From contig NZ_JAMOIC010000024.1 in NCBI RefSeq assembly GCF_024448895.1, forward strand, positions 1-64,000: a stretch of DNA of 64,000 nt, in the 5' to 3' direction. The notes under the pieces were generated by a model. The model saw nothing but the letters and a program-made list of their open reading frames with translations, was not told where the DNA came from and made no database searches. The stretch comes from Stutzerimonas stutzeri (GTDB lineage Bacteria > Pseudomonadota > Gammaproteobacteria > Pseudomonadales > Pseudomonadaceae). A program made the position numbers and the translations under genes. Each line of letters opens with the position of its first letter. Positions within the stretch are counted from its first letter, which is position 1. Of the stretch, positions 17,544-28,586 are shown one piece after another.

Positions 17544-18854
17544 ATGCAGGCAATGAAATGGAGCGCCCTGGCGCTTGCTGTTACCGCCGCTACCTCACAG
17601 CTTGCCGTGGCCAGCGAGCAGTCCGAATCCGCAGGCTTCGTCGCCGATAGCAACCTGACGCTGTTGAACAGAAACTATTACTTCGCCCGTGACAACCGTG
17701 CCTCCGGCGCCGCCAAGAGCCGCATCGAAGAGTGGGCCCACGGCATGTTGCTCACCTATGAATCTGGCTTCACCCAGGGCACGGTAGGCTTCGGCGTCGA
17801 CCTCCACGCCGGGGGCGCGATCAAGCTCGACAGCGGTCGCGGTACAAGTGGCACTGGTCTGCTGCCGGTGGACAGTGACGGCCGAGCCGCCGATGAACTT
17901 GGATTTGCTGGCGGCGCAGCCAAGGTGCGCGTCTCCAATACCACCCTGAAGTACGGCGACCTGACACCCACCGCACCGGTCTTCTCGCCCGGAACTGGAC
18001 GCATCTTCGCCAGCACCGCCAACGGCTTCCAGCTGTCTTCCAATGAGCTGGAAGGCCTGACCATCGATGCGGGTTACTTTACCTCGCTCCGTGATCGCAA
18101 CCGCTCGCTCAACCGCGACGGCGACATATCCCTGGTCTACGCCGGCGGCATCGATGCGCAGCGCGTTGGCTACCTGGGCGGCACTTATCAATTGACCGAT
18201 AGCCTCAGCGCCACCCTCTATGGCTCCAAGTACGAGGATGTCTGGACCCAGTACTACGGCAACCTGAACTACATACTGCCGCTGGCGGACGACCAGTCGC
18301 TGGCGTTCGACTTCAACGTCTACGACACCCGCGACGAAGGATCGGCCCAGGCGGGCAACATCAACACCACTGCCTGGTCCCTAGCCGCCGGCTATACGTT
18401 CGGCGCCCATAGGGTCTCCCTGTCCCATCAGCAGGTGAACGGCAACTCGCCGATGGACTACATCAGCATGGACGGGACCAATGCCGGCGACTCCATCTAT
18501 CTGGCCAACTCCTCCCAATGGTCGGACTTCAACGCACCGGGCGAGAAGTCGGTGCAAGCCCGCTACGATCTCAACATGGCAGCGTACGGAGTGCCGGGGC
18601 TGAGCCTGATGGCCCGGTACATCAAGGGCGACATCGATGGTGCGAGCGTTGATCCCGATGGGGCCTACGCCTACTACGCGGGCGATGCCGGCAAGGGCAA
18701 AGAGTGGGAGCGAGACCTGGAGGCCAGGTACGTCGTTCAGGACGGTGACTTGAAAGACCTCTCCGTGCGCGTGCGTTACGCCACGGCCCGCGGTTTCGCC
18801 GGCGACATCGACGAACTGCGTGTGATCACCGAGTACCCACTGGACATTCTCTGA
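17544..18854 (+). CDS. OprD-family outer membrane porin in the betaine uptake locus
   Basis: This 436-aa protein starts at the ATG at 17544, preceded by GGAG 9 bp upstream. The signal peptide MQAMKWSALALAVTAATSQL ends near AVASEQ. The mature protein has the OprD start SAGFVADSNLTLLNRNYYFARDN, the EEWAHGMLLTYESGFTQGTVGFGVD strand region and alternating strands to a C-terminal RVITEYPLDIL. OprD porins are 18-strand channels for small organic molecules. Placement 74 bp after a betaine-binding protein suggests a channel for quaternary amines, which is inference. It is the last gene before the betI operator. Confidence 0.85.
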   Translation: MQAMKWSALALAVTAATSQLAVASEQSESAGFVADSNLTLLNRNYYFARDNRASGAAKSRIEEWAHGMLLTYESGFTQGTVGFGVDLHAGGAIKLDSGRGTSGTGLLPVDSDGRAADELGFAGGAAKVRVSNTTLKYGDLTPTAPVFSPGTGRIFASTANGFQLSSNELEGLTIDAGYFTSLRDRNRSLNRDGDISLVYAGGIDAQRVGYLGGTYQLTDSLSATLYGSKYEDVWTQYYGNLNYILPLADDQSLAFDFNVYDTRDEGSAQAGNINTTAWSLAAGYTFGAHRVSLSHQQVNGNSPMDYISMDGTNAGDSIYLANSSQWSDFNAPGEKSVQARYDLNMAAYGVPGLSLMARYIKGDIDGASVDPDGAYAYYAGDAGKGKEWERDLEARYVVQDGDLKDLSVRVRYATARGFAGDIDELRVITEYPLDIL

Positions 18855-18958
18855 TCACCTGCGGGCGGTGCCGCCGCATTCGCCCGCAATCAACGCCCAG
18901 CACACCACCTACCCGCGCTCACGCGCGACGTCTACGTACCCATAATCGACCCCGGGTC

Positions 18959-18984
18959 TTTTATTGATTGAGCGTTCAATAAAA
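18959..18984. promoter_or_regulatory. BetI operator of the betIBA operon
   Basis: A 9-bp inverted repeat TTTTATTGA-N8-TCAATAAAA with central TTGAGCGTTCAA lies 47-72 bp before betI. It resembles TTGAAC..TTCAATAA-type BetI sites of enterobacteria. BetI represses its own operon, with choline as the inducing ligand. Confidence 0.75.
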
Positions 18985-19030
18985 ACTCATTAGGGTGGTT
19001 GCCAGCCAAACCCCTGACCGGAATCACCCA

Positions 19031-19624
19031 ATGCCCAAGGTTGGAATGCAGCCCATCCGGCGCAAGCAACTGATCCACGCCACCCTCGAGGCCGTAGACC
19101 AGGTCGGAATGAGTGATGCCAGCATCTCCATGATCGCGCGCCTGGCGGGGGTGTCGAACGGCATCATTGCGCACTACTTTCAGGACAAGAACGGCCTGCT
19201 CGAAGCCACCATGCGGCACCTGATGAAGGCGTTGAACCAGGCGGTTCGCAAACGTCGCGAGACGCTCGGCGACAGCAGCCCCCGTGCGCATCTGCAGGCG
19301 ATCATCGACGGCAACTTCGACGATAGCCAGGTCAATGGTCCCGCCATGAAAACCTGGCTGGCGTTCTGGGCGTTCAGCATGCATCAGCCCACCCTGCACC
19401 GGTTGCAGCGGGTCAATGATCACCGTCTTTACTCGAACCTCTGCTGCGAGTTCACACGCGTCCTGCCCCAGGAACAAGCCCGCTCGGCGGCACGGGGCAT
19501 GGCGGCACTTATCGACGGTCTCTGGTTGCGTGGCGCGTTGGCCGGTGACGACTTCGATATCGACCAGGCGCTTTCCCTCGCCTATGAGTATCTGGATCAG
19601 CAACTGGCCAAACAGGTGCACTGA
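19031..19624 (+). CDS. betI: Choline-responsive TetR-family repressor BetI
   Basis: This 197-aa protein starts at the ATG at 19031 ([20 protein letters not shown]), exactly as in other BetI proteins. The N-terminal TetR HTH is visible in [20 protein letters not shown] followed by the DKNGLLEAT helix. The C-terminal ligand domain contains [12 protein letters not shown]. It represses the bet operon until choline binds. It is first in the order betI-betB-betA, with a palindromic operator immediately upstream. Confidence 0.93.
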   Translation: MPKVGMQPIRRKQLIHATLEAVDQVGMSDASISMIARLAGVSNGIIAHYFQDKNGLLEATMRHLMKALNQAVRKRRETLGDSSPRAHLQAIIDGNFDDSQVNGPAMKTWLAFWAFSMHQPTLHRLQRVNDHRLYSNLCCEFTRVLPQEQARSAARGMAALIDGLWLRGALAGDDFDIDQALSLAYEYLDQQLAKQVH

Positions 19625-19657
19625 TCCCCATTTCAACCACGCCGCGTGAGGATGACC

Positions 19658-21130
<1,473 letters not shown>

Positions 21131-21134
21131 CAAC

Positions 21135-21198
21135 AGCTTCAAGCCGCGAGCTGCAAGAAGGCTTGCATTACTCCCTTGCGGAGGTGCGGCTTGAAGCT
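21135..21198. repeat. REP-like inverted repeat between betB and betA
   Basis: AGCTTCAAGCCGC (21135-21147) and GCGGCTTGAAGCT (21186-21198) are perfect 13-bp inverted arms around a 38-base loop, a common pseudomonad intergenic palindrome. It lies inside the bet operon, 29 bp before betA. Confidence 0.8.
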
Positions 21199-21227
21199 TG
21201 CTGCGCTCATCCAAAGGATGCCGCTCT

Positions 21228-22934
21228 ATGGAATTCGATTACATCATCATCGGTGCCGGTTCGGCCGGTAACGTTCTGGCGACGCGCCTGACCGAGGACG
21301 CTGATGTCAGCGTACTGCTGCTCGAAGCGGGAGGTCCCGACTACCGGATGGACTTCCGTACCCAGATGCCTGCCGCGCTCGCTTTCCCGTTGCAGGGCCG
21401 ACGCTATAACTGGGCCTATGAGACGGACCCGGAACCCTACATGAACAACCGCCGCATGGAGTGCGGGCGCGGCAAGGGCCTGGGTGGCTCCTCGCTGATC
21501 AACGGCATGTGCTACATCCGCGGCAACGCAATGGACTATGACGGCTGGGCCAAGGCGCCCGGTCTGGAGGACTGGACCTACCTCGACTGCCTCCCTTACT
21601 TCCGCAAGGCCGAAAGCCGTGACATGGGAGCGAACGACTACCATGGCGGCGACGGTCCGGTGAGCGTGACAACGCCCAAGCCCGGCAACAACCCCTTGTT
21701 CCGCGCCATGATCGAGGCCGGCGTGCAGGCCGGCTATCCGGAAACCGACGACCTCAATGGCTACCGTCAGGAAGGCTTCGGCCCGATGGATCGCACGGTC
21801 ACGCCGAAGGGCCGGCGTGCGAGCACCGCTCGCGGTTATCTGGACATGGCCCGCGGCCGAGCGAACCTGACCATCGTCACCCATGCACTCACGGACCGCA
21901 TCCTGTTCAGCGGCAAGCGGGCAATCGGCGCGACTTATCTGCAGGGCAACAGCGACACACCAGTGATCGCCCATGCCCGCCGGGAAGTGCTGCTCTGCAG
22001 CGGCGCCATCGCCTCGCCACAAATCCTGCAGCGATCCGGCGTAGGCCCCGGCGCGCTGCTGCGCGAGCTCGACATTCCGCTGGTACATGAGCTTCCGGGC
22101 GTGGGCGCCAACCTGCAGGACCATCTGGAAATGTACCTGCAGTACGCCTGCAAACAGCCGGTCTCGCTCTACCCCGCTCTGCAGATGCACAACCAGCCGA
22201 AGATAGGCGCCGAATGGCTGCTTCTCGGCTCAGGCGTGGGTGCCAGCAATCAGTTCGAAGCCGGCGGTTTCATTCGCTCTCGCGCCGAATTCGAGTGGCC
22301 CAACATCCAGTACCACTTCCTGCCGGTAGCCATTAACTACAACGGGAGCAACGCAGTGAAGGAACACGGCTTCCAGGCCCATGTTGGCTCCATGCGCTCG
22401 CCCAGCCGCGGGCGCGTGCATGCCCGGTCGAAGGACCCGCGCCAGCATCCGAGCATCCTGTTCAACTACATGTCATGCGAACAGGATTGGCAGGAGTTTC
22501 GCGATGGGATCAGGATCACCCGGGAAATCATTGCGCAGTCGGCGCTTGATCCGTATCGCGGCCGCGAATTGAGCCCCGGCGCCGAGGTCCAGAGCGACTC
22601 CGAGCTGGACGCCTTTGTCCGGCAGCATGCCGAAACCGCGTTCCACCCGTCTTGCTCCTGCAAGATGGGCGAAGACGAAATGGCCGTGGTCGACGGCCAG
22701 GGCCGGGTGCACGGCATTGACGGGCTGCGGGTGATCGATGCTTCGATCATGCCTTTGATCACCACCGGCAACCTCAACGCACCGACCATCATGATGGCCG
22801 AGAAGCTCGCCGACAGGATTCGCGGTCGCGCGCCGCTGCCACGCAGCACCGCGCCCTACTACGTGGCCGGAAACGCCCCGGCGCGCAACGTGTCGCAGAC
22901 ACAGCCAGTTAGCGCGCAAATGGCGGGTGGATGA
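21228..22934 (+). CDS. betA: Choline dehydrogenase
   Basis: This 568-aa protein starts at the ATG at 21228 (AAAGGATG upstream). It is a GMC oxidoreductase: FAD-binding [20 protein letters not shown] at the N-terminus, [20 protein letters not shown], the active-site [20 protein letters not shown] region, and a C-terminal [20 protein letters not shown]. It oxidises choline to betaine aldehyde at the membrane. The last codons and the TGA stop (within GGGTGGATGACGC) coincide with the first unit of the downstream tandem array, so the array seems to have entered the 3' end of the gene. Confidence 0.94.
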   Translation: MEFDYIIIGAGSAGNVLATRLTEDADVSVLLLEAGGPDYRMDFRTQMPAALAFPLQGRRYNWAYETDPEPYMNNRRMECGRGKGLGGSSLINGMCYIRGNAMDYDGWAKAPGLEDWTYLDCLPYFRKAESRDMGANDYHGGDGPVSVTTPKPGNNPLFRAMIEAGVQAGYPETDDLNGYRQEGFGPMDRTVTPKGRRASTARGYLDMARGRANLTIVTHALTDRILFSGKRAIGATYLQGNSDTPVIAHARREVLLCSGAIASPQILQRSGVGPGALLRELDIPLVHELPGVGANLQDHLEMYLQYACKQPVSLYPALQMHNQPKIGAEWLLLGSGVGASNQFEAGGFIRSRAEFEWPNIQYHFLPVAINYNGSNAVKEHGFQAHVGSMRSPSRGRVHARSKDPRQHPSILFNYMSCEQDWQEFRDGIRITREIIAQSALDPYRGRELSPGAEVQSDSELDAFVRQHAETAFHPSCSCKMGEDEMAVVDGQGRVHGIDGLRVIDASIMPLITTGNLNAPTIMMAEKLADRIRGRAPLPRSTAPYYVAGNAPARNVSQTQPVSAQMAGG

Positions 22935-23907
22935 CGCTCTTTTAATCCATCTTTGCCACCGCTCGGTGGATCGGTGAAGCGTGATCCACCCTACGAGCTG
23001 CTGCGGGTCTTCGACCTGCTGGGCAGCGGTCAGCCGCGGGTTACCACCCATTGCCGCAGGCTGTACCAGGCGCTGTATGGATCGCCCGATGGATTGATGG
23101 GTATCGCTCCGCTCAACGCCATCCTACGACAGCGTGCAGTGAGCTGATCCGTAGGGTGGATGACGCTGTTTTCATCCACCTTTGCCACCGCTCGGTGGAT
23201 CAGTGGAGCAGGATCCGCCCTACGAGCTGCTGATGGTGTTCGATCGGCTGGGCAGCGGTCGGCCGCGGGTTACCACCTATTGCCGCAGGCTGTACCAGGC
23301 GCTGTATTGATCTCAGATGAATTGATGGGTATCGCTGCGCTCAACGCCATCCTACGACAGCGTGCAGTGAGCTGATCCGTAGGGTGGATAACGCTCTTTT
23401 CATCCACCTTTGCCACCGCTTGGTGGATCGGTGAAGCGTGATCCACCCTTACGAGCTGCTGCAGGTGTTCGACCTGCTGGGTAGCGATCGGCCGCGGGTT
23501 ACCGCCTATTGCTGCAGGCTGTACCAAGCGCTGTATTGATCCTGAATGGATTGATGGGTATCGCTGCGCTCAACGCCATCCTACGACGGCGTGCAGTGGA
23601 CTGATCGTAGGGTGGATAACGCTCTTTTCATCCACCTTTGCCACCGCTTGGTGGATCGGTGGAGCGGGATCCACCCTACGAGCTGCTGATGGTGTTCGAC
23701 CTGCTGGGCAGCAATCAGCCGCTGGTTACCACCTATTGCCGCAGGCTGTACCAGGCGCTGCATTGATCTCAGATGAATTGATGGGTATCGCTGCGCTCAA
23801 CGCCATCCTACGAAGACGAGCTGTGGAGTGATCGTAGGGTGGATGACGCTCTTTTCATCCACCTTTGCCACCGCTCGGTGGATCGGTGGAGCGTGATCCA
23901 CCCTACG
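22925..23907. repeat. Tandem array of a ~228-bp unit (REP element plus conserved spacer)
   Basis: GGGTGGAT blocks start at about 22925, 23154, 23382, 23610 and 23837, giving four full units of about 228-229 bp and a fifth partial unit. Each unit has a 74-bp REP (GTAGGGTGGATGACGC...GATCCACCCTAC, containing CCACCGCTCGGTGG) followed by about 154 bp that includes GCAGGCTGTACCAGGCGCTG and GATGGGTATCGCTGCGCTC...CATCCTACG. The latter is half of another palindrome also seen near 30711. Both REP and spacer parts are conserved between units. The array lies between convergent betA and the ChoX-like gene. The minus strand carries 60-80-codon frames that are shadows of the repetition. Confidence 0.9.
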
Positions 23908-23968
23908 GAGCTGGCGAGCGCCGCGCCGCGCGCCCACCTTATGCTCTACCCAACCCTGCCGCGCAGCC

Positions 23969-24904
23969 TTAAAGCGAGGCTTTCACCGCTGCCAGGCCTT
24001 CTTTGCCGTCGCGGGTGGTGACGCCTTGCAACCAGCCGTCGAGGACCTCGGGATGGGCCTGGACCCAAGCCTTCACCGCCGCCTCGTTGTTGGCTTTTTT
24101 GGCAAGCACTTCGTCCATGATGTCGTTTTCCATGTCCTGGGTGAATTTCAGGTTGCTCAGCAATTTGCCGACATTCGGACACTTCGCGGCGTAGCCCTTG
24201 CGCACGAGCGTATTGACCGTCCCGCTCTCGCCGAAATAGGCCTCGCCACCCTTGAGATACTTGATGTCGTGCTGCACGTTCATCGGGTGCGGCGTCCAGC
24301 CAAGAAAGACCACGCCCTTGTCACGTTTCACTGCACGCCCGACCTGCACCAGCATCGCCTGCTCGCTGGACTCAACCAAACGCCAATCGCCAAGGCCGAA
24401 CTCATCCTGATCGATCATCTTCTGGATCGACAGATTGGCCGGCGCACCGGCGGCGATCCCGTAGATGGTCTTTTCAAAAAGCTCCGCGTTCGCGTCGAGG
24501 TCTTCAAAACGTTTCACCCCGGCATTCCAGGCCGTAGTCGGCACCGCCAGGGTGTATTCGGTTCCGGTCAGGTTGACGCTATGCTCATCGATTTCACCAC
24601 TGGCCACGAACTTGTCGTAATTGTCCTGTTGCGCCGGCATCCAGTTACCGAGGAATACATCGAGCTGGTTCTTGGTCAGCCCGGCGAAGATGATCGGCAC
24701 GCCCAGCGTCATAATCTGCGGCTTGTAGCCGAGGCCCTCGAGCAGCAGGCTGGCGATGCCATTGGTGACGGCGATGTCACTCCAGCCCGGATCACCCAGG
24801 CGCACCGTGGCGCACTGTTTGTCTTCGACTGCGCCCTGCGCCTGGATACTCGTGGCGGCCAGCAACAGGCTACCGGCAACAACCGCGCTGATTGTTTTCT
24901 TCAT
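23969..24904 (-). CDS. Choline-binding ABC transporter substrate-binding protein (ChoX/BetX type)
   Basis: This 311-aa protein has a signal peptide (MKKTISAVVAGSLLLAATS, cleavage near IQAQG). The ChoX-type pattern is clear: VRLGDPGWSDIAVTNGIASLL, IFAGLTKNQLDVFLGNWMPAQQ, IYGIAAGAPANLSIQKMI and VFLGWTPHPMN. It is related to, but distinct from, CbcX in this window. AAGGAAGG precedes the ATG. It follows betC by 69 bp on the same strand, so the pair probably forms a choline-O-sulfate utilisation operon. Choline or choline sulfate is the likely ligand. The importer core would have to be CbcVW or another system. Confidence 0.85.
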   Translation of the reverse strand: MKKTISAVVAGSLLLAATSIQAQGAVEDKQCATVRLGDPGWSDIAVTNGIASLLLEGLGYKPQIMTLGVPIIFAGLTKNQLDVFLGNWMPAQQDNYDKFVASGEIDEHSVNLTGTEYTLAVPTTAWNAGVKRFEDLDANAELFEKTIYGIAAGAPANLSIQKMIDQDEFGLGDWRLVESSEQAMLVQVGRAVKRDKGVVFLGWTPHPMNVQHDIKYLKGGEAYFGESGTVNTLVRKGYAAKCPNVGKLLSNLKFTQDMENDIMDEVLAKKANNEAAVKAWVQAHPEVLDGWLQGVTTRDGKEGLAAVKASL

Positions 24905-24973
24905 TTCCGTCCTTCCTTTCTGCTATTCAAAAAGATTCCTTGGCCCCGGCTGATTCGCCGCCGCGCTCCGCTA

Positions 24974-26479
24974 TCAAGGTCGTGGGTAACGTGCCTTGCG
25001 CTCGAGATCGTCCAGGTCGATGTGGTTACGCATGTACTGCTGACTGGCATCGACCCAGGGTTGGTGATCCCAGCTGGTCAGCTTGCCGAGGCTCAGCGCT
25101 TCGCTGACCAGACGTCGCCGGCGCTGGCTGGCCAGCACCTGGTCATGAATGGCTGGGATATCCCAGCGCTGCCGGGCCTCGGCCTGGAAAGCGTCGGCCA
25201 GCCCCTGGTGATCCGGGGAGTTCATGAGGTTCTCGCGCTCAAGCGGATCGTTGGCCACATCGAACAACAGGCAGGGGTCCTGCTCCGAGTAAATGAATTT
25301 GTAGGCGCCGCGGCGGATCATCATCAGCGGGCTGGTGGTGCCTTCGGCCATGTATTCACCGATCACTTCGTCATGGCCCTCGTGGCCAGTCAGGTGTGGC
25401 AGCAGCGAGCGGCCATCGAGCGGCAGGTTGGTCTCCAGCGTGCCGCCCGCCAGCTCGACAAGCGTCGGTAACAGGTCGGCGGTCGACACCGAGGCGCCGA
25501 CACGTGCCGGATCGATCCCAGGGGCTCGAATGATCAGCGGTACGCGGGCCGCCATCTCAAACCAGTGCATCTTGTACCAGAGGCCACGCTCGCCCAGCTG
25601 GTCACCGTGGTCACCGGAGAACACCACGATGGTGTCCTCGGTCAGGCCGCACGCTTCGAGCGTTTTCAGCAACTTGCCGACGTTGTCGTCGATGTAGCTG
25701 CAGGCGCCGAAATAGGCGCGACGGGCATCCTTGATCTTCTGCTCGGGCAGCGATTTGCCCCATAGGTCGATGACTTTGAGCAGGCGCTGCGAATGAGGGT
25801 CCTGCTCGTCCTGGGCGATGTGCTGGCGCGGCAGCGGGATGTCCTCGTCCTGGTAGCGGTTCCAGTACTCCTCTGGAATGGTGTAGGGATCGTGAGGATG
25901 AGTCATGGATACCGTCAGGCAGAACGGCTGAGCGCTATCGGAGCGGACGAAGTCGTAGAGGTACTGCTGCGCCTTGAACACCACCTCCTCATCGAAATCC
26001 ATCTGGTTGGTTCGTACGCTGGGCCCGGCCTGCAGTACCGAGGACATATTGTGGTACCAGCTCAGGCGCAGGTCAGGATCGTCCCAGTTCACCGCCCAGC
26101 CATAGTCAGCCGGATAGATGTCGCTGGTCAGCCGCTCCTCGTAGCCATGCAGCTGGTCAGGCCCGCAGAAGTGCATCTTGCCGGACAGCGCCGTGTGATA
26201 ACCGAGCCGCCGCAAGTAGTGCGCGTACGTCGGCACATCCGCAGGAAAGTCGGCGGCGTTGTCGTATGCACCGATCTTGCTCGGCAGTTGGCCACTGACC
26301 AGCGTGAAGCGGGACGGCGCGCAGAGCGGGCTGTTGCAATAAGCAGAGTCGAAGACCACACCGCTGGCGGCCAGCTGCGAGAGGTTCGGCAGTTTCATCG
26401 GGGAGGTCGAATCATGTATCGGAAGGATTGGCGCGGCCATCTGGTCGGCCATGATGAGCAGTATGTTGGGGCGCTTCAT
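24974..26479 (-). CDS. betC: Choline sulfatase
   Basis: This protein has 501 aa from the ATG at 26479 (MKRPNILLIMADQM); an upstream in-frame ATG at 26494 adds five residues and neither has a clear ribosome binding site. It is an arylsulfatase-fold enzyme. The formylglycine motif CAPSR is in NSPLCAPSRFTL (about residues 54-61), with metal ligands near MADQM and FSGDHGDQLGERGLW. The C-terminal WVDASQQYMRNHIDL is the choline-sulfatase tail that completes the active site of the neighbouring subunit. It hydrolyses choline-O-sulfate to choline and sulfate, feeding BetA and BetB. Confidence 0.92.
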   Translation of the reverse strand: MKRPNILLIMADQMAAPILPIHDSTSPMKLPNLSQLAASGVVFDSAYCNSPLCAPSRFTLVSGQLPSKIGAYDNAADFPADVPTYAHYLRRLGYHTALSGKMHFCGPDQLHGYEERLTSDIYPADYGWAVNWDDPDLRLSWYHNMSSVLQAGPSVRTNQMDFDEEVVFKAQQYLYDFVRSDSAQPFCLTVSMTHPHDPYTIPEEYWNRYQDEDIPLPRQHIAQDEQDPHSQRLLKVIDLWGKSLPEQKIKDARRAYFGACSYIDDNVGKLLKTLEACGLTEDTIVVFSGDHGDQLGERGLWYKMHWFEMAARVPLIIRAPGIDPARVGASVSTADLLPTLVELAGGTLETNLPLDGRSLLPHLTGHEGHDEVIGEYMAEGTTSPLMMIRRGAYKFIYSEQDPCLLFDVANDPLERENLMNSPDHQGLADAFQAEARQRWDIPAIHDQVLASQRRRRLVSEALSLGKLTSWDHQPWVDASQQYMRNHIDLDDLERKARYPRP

Positions 26480-26590
26480 ATGCGAATGGTCCATGACTGG
26501 TTTTTATGCGAGATTGGCTGCAACACAGTCTGGACCCTGTAACGCTGCGGTAAACCCGGCTGCAGCCTATGCCTAGGATAAGCACAGCTA

Positions 26591-27511
26591 ATGCCAAACC
26601 GGCTCGATCAGATTCCCCTTGATGCGCTGCGGGTATTCGAATCCGCTGCGCGCCAGCAGAGCTTCACCGCAGCCGCGCTGGAGCTGGGTAGTACTCAATC
26701 GGCGATCAGCCAGCAGATCAAACGTTTGGAACAGCAACTGGCGGTCCGCCTGTTCGACCGTGTGTACCGTGGCATCGTCCTTACCGAGGCCGGCGAGCTG
26801 CTGTTCGGTTACGTGCAGCAAGGCCTAACGACGCTGGACACCGGTCTCGCGGCAGTCACCATGCAGCAGCAACATGAGGTTCTGCAGGTCGCTACCGATT
26901 TTGCCTTTGCCGCGTATTGGCTCATGCCACGCCTGGAGCGCTTCCATCAGGCCCATCCCGAAGTGGACGTCAGCCTGGTAACCAGCGAGCGCGGCCTGGG
27001 CGTTCTGCCGTCGGAAACCGATGTCGCCATCGTTTTCGGCGACGGTCGCTCCAAACATGGTGAGGCGCATCTGCTGTTTCACGAAGAGGTGTACCCCGTT
27101 TGCAGTCCGCTGCTGCTCAAGGAGCAACGGCCGCCCTTGCCGCCAACAGCACTGGCACGCCTGCCTTTGTTGCATTTGCGGCCGGAAAGCCGCTCACGGT
27201 GGTTCGACTGGAACGGCGTGTTTCGCGCGTTCGGCATCATCGAGACGCCCAGCTCGGGCATGCTTCGCTTCGACAACTACACGCTGCTGATCCAGGCGGC
27301 AATTGCCGGTCAGGGTGTCGCCATCGGTTGGCGTCATCTGGTCGACGACTTGATCGTTCAAGGCCTGCTCTGCTCCGTCTGCACTGAAAGCGTGCGGACT
27401 GACTACGGCTATTACGTGGTATTGCCGGAACGCAAACGCCGCCAGCGCCTGATCGAGTGCTTCGTGACCTGGTTGCAAGCTGAACTGGCAAATGACGGAT
27501 TCGAGCAGTGA
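26591..27511 (+). CDS. LysR-family regulator of choline sulfate utilisation
   Basis: This 306-aa protein has an N-terminal LysR HTH (LDALRVFESAARQQSFTAAALELGSTQSAISQQI pattern, residues about 9-42), followed by RLFDRVYRGIVLTEAGE, and a periplasmic-binding-like effector domain (YWLMPRLERFHQAHPEVDVSL). It is divergent from betC with a gap of about 110 bp, the usual arrangement for a LysR activator and its target. This matches the choline-sulfate-utilisation regulator class. The effector is presumably choline or choline-O-sulfate (inference). Confidence 0.85.
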   Translation: MPNRLDQIPLDALRVFESAARQQSFTAAALELGSTQSAISQQIKRLEQQLAVRLFDRVYRGIVLTEAGELLFGYVQQGLTTLDTGLAAVTMQQQHEVLQVATDFAFAAYWLMPRLERFHQAHPEVDVSLVTSERGLGVLPSETDVAIVFGDGRSKHGEAHLLFHEEVYPVCSPLLLKEQRPPLPPTALARLPLLHLRPESRSRWFDWNGVFRAFGIIETPSSGMLRFDNYTLLIQAAIAGQGVAIGWRHLVDDLIVQGLLCSVCTESVRTDYGYYVVLPERKRRQRLIECFVTWLQAELANDGFEQ

Positions 27512-27536
27512 ACTCCAGCCATCTGCACGAAGCTTT

Positions 27537-28313
27537 TCACCAGTAGTTCTCCACCGCTACCTGACCGGGCTTGCGGGTCAAGGCGAGATTCAGATTGCGG
27601 GTCTTGAGCAGGGTGCGGGTGTCTTCGATCATCTGCGGATTGCCGCAAAGCATGATGCGCGAGTGTTCGGACTCCAGCGCCAGACCTGCGGCGCGTTCCA
27701 ACTCTTCGGTATCGAGCAGCGTGGTGATGCGACCATGCAGCGCCCCAGGGATTTCCTCGCGGGTAACCACCGGCAGGTAGGTCAGCTTGCTGCCCAGCCC
27801 TTCCAGATAGTCGCGCTGCGGCAGTTCGCGAATGAGGTCCTGATAGGCCAACTCGGATGCGGTGCGGGCGCTGTACACAAGGATGATCCGCTCGAAGCGC
27901 TGCCAGACTTCAAAGTCCTGCAGGATCGAGAGAAACGGCGCGATCCCCGTACCCGTGCCCAGCAGCCACAGATCGCGGCCATCGATGAAGCGATCGAGTG
28001 TGAGAAAGCCGAAGGCCTGCTTGTCCACCAGCAGCTCATCGCCAGGCTTCAGGCGACTCAACTCACTGGTGAATTCACCGTCCGGCACCACGATGGAGAA
28101 GAAGTCGAGAAACTCATCATGGGGCGCCGAGACCATCGAATAAGCACGCCACACAATGCTGCCGCTGGGTTTGCGCACGCCGAGGCGGGCGAACTGGCCA
28201 GCGGTGAAACGGAAACCGGGGTCGCGCGTCGTGCGCAGCGTGAACAGGCTGGGGGTCAGCGTCTGAACATCGAGCAGACGCTGGCGGGTGAACTTCTCTT
28301 CGCTGACGGTCAT
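27537..28313 (-). CDS. fpr: Ferredoxin-NADP+ reductase
   Basis: This 258-aa protein is the usual length for bacterial Fpr. FAD-binding RAYSMVSAP (near residue 56) and GEFTSELSRLKPGDEL are followed by the NADP domain LLGTGTGIAPFLSIL and MLCGNPQMIEDT. The C-terminus VAVENYW, ending in an aromatic residue that stacks on FAD, is characteristic. GGGAG lies before the ATG. It recycles ferredoxin/flavodoxin and has a role in oxidative stress. It is convergent with the LysR gene, 26 bp away. Confidence 0.93.
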   Translation of the reverse strand: MTVSEEKFTRQRLLDVQTLTPSLFTLRTTRDPGFRFTAGQFARLGVRKPSGSIVWRAYSMVSAPHDEFLDFFSIVVPDGEFTSELSRLKPGDELLVDKQAFGFLTLDRFIDGRDLWLLGTGTGIAPFLSILQDFEVWQRFERIILVYSARTASELAYQDLIRELPQRDYLEGLGSKLTYLPVVTREEIPGALHGRITTLLDTEELERAAGLALESEHSRIMLCGNPQMIEDTRTLLKTRNLNLALTRKPGQVAVENYW

Positions 28314-28586
28314 ACTTCGCTCCCTTCGTAAATTCTGCGGATTCGAGAGTTACCAGGCTCTGGTAAACGTAAGCGAGGCAGGCAATGCACCGTAAAAAGA
28401 GCAGGCTCGTACTAGCTTGGATGGAGAGCATGGACGCAGTTCGTTCGCCCTCTGGATGCGCCGAAGCGCGTTAATCGCAAGCGCCAATTTGAGGCTGTCT
28501 TCAGTGCAGCACTGCCAACACCGGTAGTTTTCACGGCCTGGCCCCTTGATACTCCTTTCCGACGCCCACAAACACCGCCAGTTCTT

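Noticed and set aside
22925-23907. Repeat-spacer pattern that could suggest a CRISPR array
   Set aside because: The unit is 228 bp, the spacers are conserved copies of each other, repeats are REP palindromes, and there are no cas genes.
24026-25471. 481-codon plus-strand open frame spanning the ChoX-like gene and betC
   Set aside because: It crosses two real minus-strand genes and their gap, with no homology.
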